Of a stretch of DNA of 6,656 nucleotides, positions 1 through 6,172 are shown one piece after another; positions within the stretch are counted from its first letter, which is position 1, and the number at the start of each line of letters is the position of its first letter. The notes under the pieces were generated by a model. That model had not been told where the DNA came from. It saw only the letters and a list, made by a program, of their open reading frames with translations, and made no database searches. The translations under genes were made by a program, and so were the position numbers. Origin of the DNA: Planctomycetota bacterium (GTDB taxonomy: Bacteria > Planctomycetota > UBA11346); contig JAHEDF010000219.1 of assembly GCA_024641365.1 (NCBI GenBank), positions 1-6,656 of the forward strand, written 5' to 3'.

Positions 1-477
1 GAACAGTTAGCGATTTGGGCAGAACGTGCAGGTGTTGATATCATTAAAACACACGATGGGGGCGATGCCGCCGCAGTAGCATTTGATGCCGTGGCAGCCG
101 CCGAAGCGCGCAGCGCTGATTTAGTATTAATTGATACAGCTGGTCGCTTACACAACAAAGAACATTTAATGCGTGAATTAGAAAAAATTCGCCGTGTTAT
201 TCAAAAACGTGTCCCAGAAGCACCACATGAAACCTTGCTGGTGCTTGACGCCACCGCTGGGCAAAATGCTATTCAGCAAGCAAAAGTATTTGGCTCTGCC
301 ATGGGTGTAACCGGTTTAGTATTAACCAAACTGGACGGCACTGCTAAAGGTGGGGTCACCATTACCATTCGTCGTGAATTAAAATTGCCGGTACGGTTTA
401 TTGGTGTAGGCGAAAAAATTGATGATTTGCAACCGTTTGATCCAGATGCCTTTATTGAAGCGATCTTCAGCGCCTAA
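1..477 (+). CDS. ftsY: Signal recognition particle receptor FtsY, C-terminal part (5' end outside window)
   Basis: FtsY is the SRP receptor GTPase, which docks ribosome-SRP complexes at the inner membrane for co-translational insertion of membrane proteins. The frame is open from base 1, giving the last 158 residues. Visible NG-domain motifs are DTAGR (fragment residues 45-49, G3), TKLDG (109-113, G4) and GVGE (135-138, G5), followed by the typical IDDLQPFD ending. The [17 protein letters not shown] segment and the [11 protein letters not shown] stretch after DTAGR fit FtsY better than Ffh, and there is no methionine-rich M domain after the G domain. The P-loop and N domain lie upstream of the window. 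The protein ends at the usual FtsY C-terminus and looks intact here. The next gene starts 210 bp downstream on the same strand. Confidence 0.96.
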   Translation, partial: EQLAIWAERAGVDIIKTHDGGDAAAVAFDAVAAAEARSADLVLIDTAGRLHNKEHLMRELEKIRRVIQKRVPEAPHETLLVLDATAGQNAIQQAKVFGSAMGVTGLVLTKLDGTAKGGVTITIRRELKLPVRFIGVGEKIDDLQPFDPDAFIEAIFSA

Positions 478-503
478 TCACCCAATCAGGGATCAATTAT
501 ATC

Positions 504-630
504 GGTGCTAGGCACCATATCCGCCAAGCAAGTAAAACAGCGGCATTTCGGACCCATGTTTTTGTATGAGATTGCCCATTTTATGCAGGTATGCGTGCAT
601 CTCGCCTGGTATCTTGAAGGTATCCTTCAA
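504..630 (+). promoter_or_regulatory. Two small hairpins in the ftsY-PDZ operon spacer
   Basis: The 210-bp spacer after ftsY holds two short inverted repeats. One is GGTGC-tag-GCACC at 504-516, flanked by ATAT on both sides. The other is TTGAAGG-TAT-CCTTCAA at 614-630, a perfect 7-bp stem. Neither is followed by a T tract, so they are poor intrinsic terminators. The second lies just upstream of the PDZ operon and could be an operator or a leader hairpin. GGTATC also occurs twice, 11 bp apart (608-613 and 619-624). No convincing -35/-10 pair was found; TTGCTC (631) with TATCCT (652) is weak. Confidence 0.3.
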
Positions 631-687
631 TTGCTCCGACAGGTTGTTTCTTATCCTTCGTCGTAATCACCAGAATCAGGGGGTTCT

Positions 688-1503
688 ATGCGTGTCGCAT
701 TCCTACAGAGTTTGAGTATCGCTGCTTTATCACTGTCCTGTTCTCTCGCCGCAGTCGCTGCTCAAAGTGGTTACCAAACAATTCTTAATCCCGAAAATCG
801 TCCAATGCTGGGTGTGCAAATGACACCCGTACCGATGTCAGTACAAGAGCAGCAAGGTTTAGCGCCAAGCCAAGGTGTGTATGTCCAAAGTGTTTATGGT
901 GGTACTGCCGCACAGACCATGGGACTGCGGCCAGGTGATGTAATTACCGGTATTAATGGTGCGCCAATTACGGGCATGACAGATTTACGCAATGAAGTAT
1001 CGCTCAATCAAGTTGGCGATCCCGTTGAAGTAACTATTGTGCGTGGTGGCCAAGAACAATCGACCATTGGTCAATTTCAGCCGTGGCCCGCGAATATTCC
1101 TTACGATCCAATTGATCCAGCGATGGAAGATCGTTTCCGCGAATGGCAAGAACGCCGCTTAGCACAAACCCAAGATGAAGTTGATAAATTACGTGATCAA
1201 ACCGCACGCATGATGAAAGACTTAGCGGAAGCAGAAAATGACACGCAGCAGCCAAATATTTTTGGCATAACTGATCGTGAGCCAGCTGGTCCAGATGGCA
1301 TAGCATTAGCATGGCGTTTTCACTATGGCATTGGGTTAATTCCGAACGAGAAAAAAAATGCAGGTGAAGCAGCAGTCGAAGTGAGCACTGTTACGCCGGA
1401 GTCCAATAATAACGCCAACGATGTAGCCGCTGCGATATCAACTCGTACATGGCGATTTGATTGGCAATTAATCAGTAATCGTCCCCCACAGGAACCGCTC
1501 TAA
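688..1503 (+). CDS. Secreted PDZ-domain protein with coiled-coil segment (PDZ protein 1)
   Basis: This 271-residue protein has an N-terminal signal peptide: a charged start, a hydrophobic run at residues 4-22 and an AVAA cleavage region near 24-26. It should therefore be exported to the periplasm or cell surface. Residues about 38-125 form one PDZ domain: the MLGVQM ligand-loop region, GLRPGDVITGINGAPI (79-94) and a closing VEVTIVRGG strand. PDZ domains bind C-terminal peptides or unfolded segments of partner proteins. No trypsin-like or other protease catalytic domain precedes it, so this is not a complete DegP/HtrA. Residues about 145-183 are charged and heptad-like, suggesting a coiled coil; the C-terminal 90 residues match nothing I recognise. 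The start is supported by AGGGGG at 678-683, four bases before the ATG. It overlaps the next PDZ gene by one base (TAATG), indicating translational coupling. The substrate is unknown. Confidence 0.85.
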   Translation: MRVAFLQSLSIAALSLSCSLAAVAAQSGYQTILNPENRPMLGVQMTPVPMSVQEQQGLAPSQGVYVQSVYGGTAAQTMGLRPGDVITGINGAPITGMTDLRNEVSLNQVGDPVEVTIVRGGQEQSTIGQFQPWPANIPYDPIDPAMEDRFREWQERRLAQTQDEVDKLRDQTARMMKDLAEAENDTQQPNIFGITDREPAGPDGIALAWRFHYGIGLIPNEKKNAGEAAVEVSTVTPESNNNANDVAAAISTRTWRFDWQLISNRPPQEPL

Positions 1504-2219
1504 TGCGTCATTTGGCTTATTTAATTATTAGCGTTCTTTTTTTAGGAGCGATAGTTTCATCATTACAAGCAGCAGATGCAACGACGCCAAATGTGGTGAC
1601 CGCTGCGCCAAAACCGTTTTTAGGCGTCAATGTTGACGAAAATGCCGCTAGTTTTGATCCGAATCAGGGCTTACCAGTAACCGCTGTTATTCCAGGAAGC
1701 ACAGCAGCGGGAATCGGTATTATGGTCGGTGATTTATTAAAAGCATTTAATAAACAGCCATTACGTTCTCAGGCTGATCTCGCTCGTGCAATTATGAGCA
1801 CAAAAGTAGGCGATCAAATTACCGTCGACTTAATGCGTAAAAATGGTGATGCCTACGAAACGAAATCATTTACTGGCGTTATCTCTGTTCGTCCTCAAGT
1901 TAAAAGTATTAATAGAGATTTAGCTACCCTGCGTCAAGAAATGTTGGAGTTGCGTCGTAAACAGGAATCCTACAAACAAGAACAATTATCATTGGCGGAC
2001 ATGTTGAAAATGCTCAAAGAAATTGAAGATAACATGCCAGCCGCGGTTGCTGAATTTAAGAAACAATATCCTAATGGTGAATTTAATATTCAAATTAAAA
2101 TAGATATTATCTCTGATAAAAAAGCCAAAGATCCAATTACTATCGGTAATCAACCAGGTGCACAATTAAATGGTGAGAATGTTAATTTACCTGTTGAAGT
2201 TCCCGCAAACAAACCGTGA
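1503..2219 (+). CDS. Secreted PDZ-domain protein with coiled-coil segment (PDZ protein 2)
   Basis: This 238-residue protein repeats the layout of its upstream neighbour and is probably a diverged tandem paralogue. It has a signal peptide (hydrophobic residues 4-20, cleavage near LQA/AD at 23-24) and one PDZ domain at about 38-128, with FLGVNV as ligand loop and the conserved IMVGDLLKAFNKQPL segment. A charged, probably coiled-coil helix follows at 135-190 (repeated L, E, K and R in heptad-like spacing). No catalytic residues of a protease are evident, so a scaffold, adaptor or substrate-binding role in the envelope is more likely than proteolysis. The shared coiled-coil arrangement raises the possibility that the two proteins form a heteromer; that is inference. 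Its ATG overlaps the upstream stop by one base, with a CAGGA ribosome site at 1489-1493 inside the previous gene. It ends in a GTGA overlap with the DUF309 gene. Confidence 0.84.
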   Translation: MRHLAYLIISVLFLGAIVSSLQAADATTPNVVTAAPKPFLGVNVDENAASFDPNQGLPVTAVIPGSTAAGIGIMVGDLLKAFNKQPLRSQADLARAIMSTKVGDQITVDLMRKNGDAYETKSFTGVISVRPQVKSINRDLATLRQEMLELRRKQESYKQEQLSLADMLKMLKEIEDNMPAAVAEFKKQYPNGEFNIQIKIDIISDKKAKDPITIGNQPGAQLNGENVNLPVEVPANKP

Positions 2220-2629
2220 AACCAGTTGCCTTTGAGCGACCAGCGTGGTGGGATGACCTACGAGCTGGTGCTGCGTGTTTTGATGCCGGAAAATATTGGC
2301 ACGCGCATGAACATTGGGAACACGCGTGGAAAACGCACCTCACCCTGCATCGTCATTATTTAAAAGGTTTAATTCAATTTACTGCCGCCTGTTACCATGT
2401 GCAGCGCACTAATTATTCGGCGGCACGCCGTTTGCTCGAATTAGGACCGTCGCACCTCTATGAAAATCACCCGTTATCTTGGCCCTTGGACACAGCGCAT
2501 ATATTGGCCGTAGCAGCGGCAATGTCTGCTGCCATTGAGCGCAAAAAGCGAGTTATGCTGCCAACATTAGGACTCGTTCATATGATTGATGCATGGGAGC
2601 AAGATCACTGGGGTAACGTGAGCGCGTAA
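2216..2629 (+). CDS. DUF309-family protein
   Basis: This 137-residue, probably cytoplasmic protein has no signal peptide. It shows the DUF309 hallmarks: an N-terminal helix pair around CFDAGKYWHAHEHWEHAWK (21-39) and the second conserved helix GLIQFTAACYH (51-61), then RRLLELGPSHL (71-81). The His, Glu and Trp residues of the first motif (H29, H31, E32, W34, E35, W38) are the family's conserved core and may form a functional pocket. The biochemical function of the family is not known to me. The GTG start lies inside the upstream stop (GTGA, four-base overlap), there is no strong Shine-Dalgarno, and no later start retains the motif, so translation is probably coupled to PDZ protein 2. No clear intrinsic terminator follows. 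Co-transcription with secreted PDZ proteins is notable because this protein appears cytosolic. Confidence 0.85.
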   Translation: MKPVAFERPAWWDDLRAGAACFDAGKYWHAHEHWEHAWKTHLTLHRHYLKGLIQFTAACYHVQRTNYSAARRLLELGPSHLYENHPLSWPLDTAHILAVAAAMSAAIERKKRVMLPTLGLVHMIDAWEQDHWGNVSA

Positions 2630-2801
2630 GAGCAAATCATTATGCAACAATGGGTTACGGTAAGAATTGTGATAAACTGGTCTGCGGTCATTTTTTATAG
2701 GGCCAAACGGACCGAAGAAAAAAATACTGGACAATGACCACAAGTCCTAAACGCAACTCAAGTATGGACATAGGGATAGGTCTAATAAGGCCGTAAAATT
2801 T

Positions 2802-2829
2802 TTGCTTGAATTTCAAAAAATGTTAGTAT
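2802..2829 (+). promoter_or_regulatory. Predicted sigma70-type extended -10 promoter for the 134-residue gene
   Basis: The -35-like element is TTGCTT (2802-2807). A 16-base AT-rich spacer ends in TGT directly before TAGTAT (2824-2829), forming an extended -10 (TGnTAGTAT). Transcription would start near 2836, leaving a leader of about 100 nt. Sequence-based prediction only. Confidence 0.5.
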
Positions 2830-2835
2830 GCTGCG

Positions 2836-2939
2836 TTGCGCAAAATTTGAGCGTGCCGTACTCGGCTTTTGGCAGCATCTACCTGGGCGGTCGCCCACGA
2901 CTGGTGAGCCAGCTCAACCACCTCTACTAAGGAGTCATC
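2836..2939 (+). promoter_or_regulatory. Structured 5' leader with Shine-Dalgarno
   Basis: The leader between the predicted start site and the ATG is GC-richer than its surroundings and carries three consecutive small hairpins: GCCG-tact-CGGC (2855-2866), TGGGC-ggtc-GCCCA (2884-2897), and TGGTGAG-ccag-CTC-a-ACCA (2902-2920, one bulged A). They end just before the ribosome site TAAGGAG (2928-2934), five bases from the ATG. The Shine-Dalgarno is left unpaired in these folds. The hairpins may stabilise the mRNA or act as a protein- or ligand-binding leader; no known riboswitch class was recognised. Confidence 0.4.
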
Positions 2940-3344
2940 ATGCGCATCGCCGTCCGAGCCACTGAGGAAGCCATCATTCGCCTCCTACGCGCCGGTCACC
3001 CATTGCCTGGTGACATTGTCGACCGTGAATTGGAAACCCGTTTACCCGTTTTCCAAAGTGTCGAAGCTGTACCTGTCAAAAATTATGGCCTTGAAGGTCC
3101 TGGCCGCATCGTCGTTGCTCGTGGGCGTAAAGACGTGTGGTTTGTCGATATTAAGCGTCGTTCGTCGAAATTCTCCTCGAAAGAAGGCGAATCATTCATC
3201 GAAATGCGTGATAAATTACAACAACGCTACCCAGGACAAAAAGTCACGGGTTGGTTAGTGACCACTGCTGATGTCGACAATAAAGCAAAAACCTTTATTG
3301 CAGAACAAGGCTGCTTCGCCACCGCGGGTGCTGCAAAGCGCTAA
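2940..3344 (+). CDS. Uncharacterised 134-residue protein, possible PD-(D/E)XK-like fold
   Basis: I do not recognise the family. The protein has no signal peptide or membrane segment, is rich in Lys and Arg, and appears cytoplasmic. It reads as an N-terminal helix (residues 4-18), an acidic helix (25-34), a strand pair around 52-75 including RIVVARGRKD and VWFVDIKRR, a charged helix (81-97), then the strand VTGWLVTT (102-109) and a final helix (111-122). The strand ending in D70-I71-K72, followed by a helix and a second hydrophobic strand, resembles the (D/E)xK half-motif and core order of restriction-endonuclease-like folds such as YraN or Mrr-like proteins. A clear upstream catalytic acid is not evident (E52 is a candidate), so this is only a suggestion. 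Start choice is firm: TAAGGAG lies five bases before the ATG. It has its own promoter and a strong terminator, so it is monocistronic and probably well expressed. Confidence 0.8.
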   Translation: MRIAVRATEEAIIRLLRAGHPLPGDIVDRELETRLPVFQSVEAVPVKNYGLEGPGRIVVARGRKDVWFVDIKRRSSKFSSKEGESFIEMRDKLQQRYPGQKVTGWLVTTADVDNKAKTFIAEQGCFATAGAAKR

Positions 3345-3368
3345 TAACGTTTAGTAAGCGTTACCTAC

Positions 3369-3403
3369 AAAACCGAGTAAGCATTTGCTTACTCGGTTTT
3401 TTT
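3369..3403 (+). terminator. Strong intrinsic terminator
   Basis: A perfect 14-bp stem is formed by 3369-3382 (AAAACCGAGTAAGC) and 3387-3400 (GCTTACTCGGTTTT) with loop ATTT, and the T run continues to 3403. It lies 24 bases after the stop of the 134-residue gene. The A-tract on the other side means it could also work for minus-strand transcripts arriving from the AraC gene. Confidence 0.95.
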
Positions 3404-3441
3404 GTGCTTTATTAAATAAAACAAACTTCCTTCTCTAATCA

Positions 3442-3622
3442 TACTAATTCCGCCTCAAATCATCCGTAATGGCAACAGATTAACATGGAGAACCAGAGAA
3501 CCGAAGAGGAAAGCTGTGCTTTTTTTCAATAACCACAGGATTTCCACCTTGGTATTTCTCCGTTTCTCCGGTCCTCCATGTAAGTGTCTTATTATTTAGG
3601 ATATAGTGAGCCGTAATTGGTA
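3442..3622. mobile_element. MITE-like palindromic element, copy A
   Basis: This 181-bp element has imperfect terminal inverted repeats: TACTAATTCCGCCTCA at 3442-3457 against TACCAATTACGGCTCA read on the minus strand from 3622. It is almost palindromic throughout: inner arms at 3484-3510 and 3554-3580, and a central stem (CTGTG/CACAG with GGAAA/TTTCC) around a loop with a T7 run. TCA is directly repeated at 3439-3441 and 3623-3625, the expected mark of a 3-bp target duplication. It is about 93% identical by eye (about 12 differences including one indel) to copy B in inverted orientation. No transposase is encoded, so it would be a non-autonomous element moved in trans. Its right end encodes the C-terminus of the AraC-family protein. 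A REP-like extragenic repeat with another origin is the alternative. Confidence 0.88.
3487..3577. repeat. Octamer tandem units in the arms of element copy A
   Basis: Left arm: GGAGAACC, AGAGAACC and GAAGAGGA are consecutive 8-nt units at 3487-3510. Right arm, read on the minus strand: GGAGGACC, GGAGAAAC and GGAGAAAT at 3577 down to 3554. The two arms pair with each other, so each unit has a partner in the opposite arm. The same pattern is present in copy B. Confidence 0.7.
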
Positions 3623-4410
3623 TCAGCACGTGCGTTAATAGCATAATAAGAAGGTGAAACGCCCATTTCTTTTTTGAATTGTTTTGAAAAGGTAAAAACG
3701 TCAGCATAGCCCAACAAATCACTAATGTGTGTTATGGAAAATTCGTCATTTTTTAATAATTGACATGCTTTATTTATGCGCTGTTTAATAAACCACGCAC
3801 CAGGAGAAAGACCCGTGCGTTGTTTAAAGAGACGGCGAAAATGAATATAACTCATATGTAATGAAGTCGCTATATCAGGAATATGAATAGACGTATGAAC
3901 ATGTAATTGCATTTGTCGTTGTGCTTCTGAAATAATATCACTATCTTGTTGAGGCGGTTTAGAAGATTTATGTAAATCAACAATTAAATCTTTCATGCGC
4001 CATAAACAATAGTTTGGATCATGTTTATGTTGAAGACAGTCGCGTAGGCAGTGATCATATTTGGCAAAGGCTTTATTATTACGCATATGTAAAACGGGTT
4101 GCGGCATTATCAGCCCACGTTCTGCTAGCAGCGCATAGAGGGAAGCTGGAACTTTTACAAAAAATTGGCTATTATTATCGCTATCAAAAATTTGCGCATG
4201 TGAACGTCCAGGAAAACGTTGCATAATGTCACCCTGATTAATGACATGTGTTTTACCAGTATCTTCTTCAAGATAAGTCCCGTGTCCGGACGTTACTAAT
4301 ACCATAACGTAATCATCTATAATAAAATTGCGCCGCTCCTTCTTTAACGCAGTATTGGCAATGCATAACACATGGTCAGGGCTTAAAATACGAGGATTGG
4401 TTTCAGCCAT
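3592..4410 (-). CDS. AraC/XylS-family transcriptional regulator with cupin-like sensor domain
   Basis: This 272-residue regulator has an N-terminal ligand-sensing region with AraC cupin-like sequence (about residues 10-90, including VLVTSGHGTYLEED and the QGDIMQRFPGRSH stretch). The C-terminal DNA-binding domain has two helix-turn-helix units, near 176-197 (IPDIATSLHMSYIHFRRLFK) and 226-247 (ITHISDLLGYADVFTFSKQF), followed by the AraC signature GVSPSYY (250-256). AraC proteins of this layout usually bind a small sugar-like ligand and activate a neighbouring catabolic gene. It is divergent from the sulfatase, whose promoter region it shares, making that gene its likely target. An AGGA-like ribosome site precedes the ATG. 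The last nine residues (264-272, TNYGSLYPK) and the TAA stop are encoded by the palindromic element. The pre-insertion protein probably ended at D263, beyond the conserved domain, so function is probably retained. Confidence 0.93.
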   Translation of the reverse strand: MAETNPRILSPDHVLCIANTALKKERRNFIIDDYVMVLVTSGHGTYLEEDTGKTHVINQGDIMQRFPGRSHAQIFDSDNNSQFFVKVPASLYALLAERGLIMPQPVLHMRNNKAFAKYDHCLRDCLQHKHDPNYCLWRMKDLIVDLHKSSKPPQQDSDIISEAQRQMQLHVHTSIHIPDIATSLHMSYIHFRRLFKQRTGLSPGAWFIKQRINKACQLLKNDEFSITHISDLLGYADVFTFSKQFKKEMGVSPSYYAINARADTNYGSLYPK

Positions 4411-4526
4411 AAAGATTTTCCTGCTATGATCATATTTGACATATTAATGGATCACTTTCAACATTGGTATCGGATAGGCCGGTCTCTACATTGAGCACGC
4501 TTACGGTCACAGAGAAGGATGTTTAT
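4411..4526. promoter_or_regulatory. Divergent promoter region between AraC regulator and sulfatase
   Basis: These 116 bases must hold both promoters. On the plus strand TTGACA (4436-4441) is a perfect -35, with CAACAT 17 bases downstream as a weak -10, as expected for an activator-dependent promoter. On the minus strand TTGAAA with TCAAAT 16 bases downstream is a possible regulator promoter overlapping it. TATGATCATA (4425-4434) is a perfect 10-bp palindrome and a candidate operator, though AraC sites are more often direct repeats. The sulfatase ribosome site GAGAAGGA is at 4512-4519. Confidence 0.5.
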
Positions 4527-6116
4527 ATGACAAATGACTACGCATTAAAAATAACTAGGGAGTGTTCGAATTCATCTTTAACCAGCATCTGCTTAGAAAA
4601 AGTCAATCGAACAATCGTGGCGTTAGCCTTAAGTTGTATCGCTGTTTCATCCATACAAGCGGCGGAAAAAAATATAATTTTTATAATTACTGATGACGAA
4701 AGTCCAACCCTTGGTTGTTATGGTGATAAAGTGGCGGTGACGCCCAACATCGACGCAATCGCAAAAGATGGCACCCTTTTTGTAAATGCCTATGCAACAA
4801 CCGCGAGTTGTAGTGCTAGTCGTTCCGTGGTGATGTCTGGGACGCACAATCATAAAAATGGACAGTACGGCCACACCCATCATTTTCATAAATTTTCATC
4901 GTACCCCGATGTAATTTCCCTCGCTATGCCACGGGTATTAGCCAATGAGGGTTATCGTACCGCGCAAATTGGGAAATATCATGTGGCCCCAGAAGCGGTA
5001 TTCCACTTTGAAACGTATTTAAAGGGCAATTCTCGTAGTCCGGTTGAAATGGCCAATGCCTGTGAGTCCTTTATCAAAGAAAAAAGTGAAAAACCATTTT
5101 TTCTCTATTTTGCAACATCAGACCCACACCGTGGTGGTGGCGAAGATAAAAATTTCCCGGGTGAATTGAAACCAGATTTATTCGGTAACAAACCAAATAA
5201 AGGTGCTTATCCTGGTATTACAGAAGTGTTCTATGATATGGCCACAGTACCTATTCCGTACTTCTTACCAGATACACCAGAATGCCGCTCAGAATTAGTG
5301 CAATATTACCAATCCGTATCGCGCGTAGATCAGGGCATCGGACGACTGGTAACCATATTACAAGAAGCCGGCCTTTATGATAAAACGATGATTGTATTTA
5401 CTTCAGATCACGGCATGGCATTTCCGGGTGGCAAGACAACGGTTTTTGAAGGCGGATTAAAGGTGCCTTTTGTGGTAAGAAATCCCTACGAATCAAATCG
5501 CGGTATTGTCTCGAAAGCGTTATTATCGCACGTCGATATTACGCCATCACTGCTTGATTTTGCTGGAGGTTTAGACCCTGCGAGCAATGGACCAAAGAAG
5601 TGGGTTGATCCAAAAACTGTCTGGAAAGACCAAGAATTTTACGGCAAAGAAAATCTCAACGGGGGTAATAAATTTAAAAGCTATCAAGGAAAATCATGGT
5701 TATCAGCGCTCGGTAAACCAGATGATGACACAAGAAATGTAATTTTTGGTTCGCATACATTCCACGAAATACAAATGTATTATCCGATGCGTACGATTCG
5801 TGATAGAAAATACAAATTAATTTGGAATATCGCCTATCAATTACCATATCCATTTGCTTCTGATTTGTGGAGTGCCTCAACGTGGCAAGCGCAATTAGCA
5901 AAAGGTAAAGACGCAAATTACGGACAAAAAACCGTCGATCAGTATATTAATCGCCCAAGGTTTGAGTTGTATGACATGGAAAACGATCCGTATGAAGCCC
6001 GTAATTTAGCGCTTGAACCGCAATATGCCGAAACGCTAAAAATTTATCAAGAAAAGCTAAAAGCTTTCCAGAAAGAAAGTGACGATCCGTGGATCTTAAA
6101 ATGGCAATATGAGTAG
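4527..6116 (+). CDS. Exported sulfatase, N-sulfoglucosamine sulfohydrolase (SGSH)-like
   Basis: This 529-residue type I sulfatase hydrolyses sulfate esters or N-sulfates; the likely substrate is a sulfated glycan. The ATG at 4527 is chosen because GAGAAGGA (4512-4519) lies seven bases upstream; an in-frame TTG at 4464 lacks such a site. A signal peptide with an unusually long n-region ends near SIQA/A (45/46), so the enzyme is exported. Active-site features are metal ligands D56-D57 (ITDDE), C95 in CSASR (95-99), the C-x-A-x-R signature where Cys becomes formylglycine, K150 and H152 in IGKYH, H201 in DPH, and SDHG (293-296) with K303. Segments such as HKNGQYG, IGKYHVAPE, PFFLYFATSDPHR and ESDDPWI follow human sulfamidase (SGSH), suggesting that subgroup; substrate is inference. 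The required maturase (FGE or anSME) is not in the window. Confidence 0.95.
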   Translation: MTNDYALKITRECSNSSLTSICLEKVNRTIVALALSCIAVSSIQAAEKNIIFIITDDESPTLGCYGDKVAVTPNIDAIAKDGTLFVNAYATTASCSASRSVVMSGTHNHKNGQYGHTHHFHKFSSYPDVISLAMPRVLANEGYRTAQIGKYHVAPEAVFHFETYLKGNSRSPVEMANACESFIKEKSEKPFFLYFATSDPHRGGGEDKNFPGELKPDLFGNKPNKGAYPGITEVFYDMATVPIPYFLPDTPECRSELVQYYQSVSRVDQGIGRLVTILQEAGLYDKTMIVFTSDHGMAFPGGKTTVFEGGLKVPFVVRNPYESNRGIVSKALLSHVDITPSLLDFAGGLDPASNGPKKWVDPKTVWKDQEFYGKENLNGGNKFKSYQGKSWLSALGKPDDDTRNVIFGSHTFHEIQMYYPMRTIRDRKYKLIWNIAYQLPYPFASDLWSASTWQAQLAKGKDANYGQKTVDQYINRPRFELYDMENDPYEARNLALEPQYAETLKIYQEKLKAFQKESDDPWILKWQYE

Positions 6117-6167
6117 AATTACGTTGTAATTTTTGCTTTATTTATCCATGATTATGGATAGAATTAC
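6114..6167 (+). repeat. Direct repeat TAGAATTAC bracketing two hairpins after the sulfatase
   Basis: TAGAATTAC occurs at 6114-6122 (including the sulfatase stop codon) and again at 6159-6167. Between and partly within them are the hairpins AATTAC-gtt-GTAATT with a short T run (6117-6134) and TATCCAT-gatt-ATGGATA (6143-6160). The first could be a weak terminator for the sulfatase mRNA. Confidence 0.4.
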
Positions 6168-6172
6168 TTCCC

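Larger units (their letters stand above)
2630..2939 (+). other. Intergenic region between PDZ operon and 134-residue gene
   Basis: No convincing ORF was found in these 310 bases. The first half contains a distant inverted repeat (GGTCATT 2686-2692 and AATGACC 2733-2739, about 40 bases apart, with T-rich and A-rich runs next to the arms). It could fold, but is not a classical terminator. The second half holds the promoter and leader listed separately. No tRNA or known riboswitch was recognised. Confidence 0.6.

Noticed and set aside
504..516. Hairpin as intrinsic terminator of ftsY
   Set aside because: The 5-bp stem is not followed by a T run, so it does not meet the usual pattern; kept only as a possible structure.
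1034..1312. Minus-strand ORF inside PDZ protein 1
   Set aside because: It is antisense to a well-supported coding gene, has no ribosome site and no recognisable motif; a shadow of the real frame.
688..1503. DegP/HtrA protease annotation for the PDZ proteins
   Set aside because: No trypsin-like domain or catalytic triad precedes the PDZ domain; the PDZ follows the signal peptide almost directly.
3010..3258. Plus-strand ORF inside the 134-residue gene
   Set aside because: It is wholly contained in another frame of a gene with its own strong ribosome site; no independent start signal.
3480..3722. Minus-strand ORF across element copy A and the AraC 3' end
   Set aside because: It overlaps AraC in another frame and depends on the palindrome sequence; hydrophobic stretches come from AT-rich antisense frames.
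4464..4526. 21-residue N-terminal extension of the sulfatase from a TTG start
   Set aside because: The TTG has no Shine-Dalgarno and overlaps the likely promoter, whereas the ATG at 4527 has GAGAAGGA seven bases upstream.
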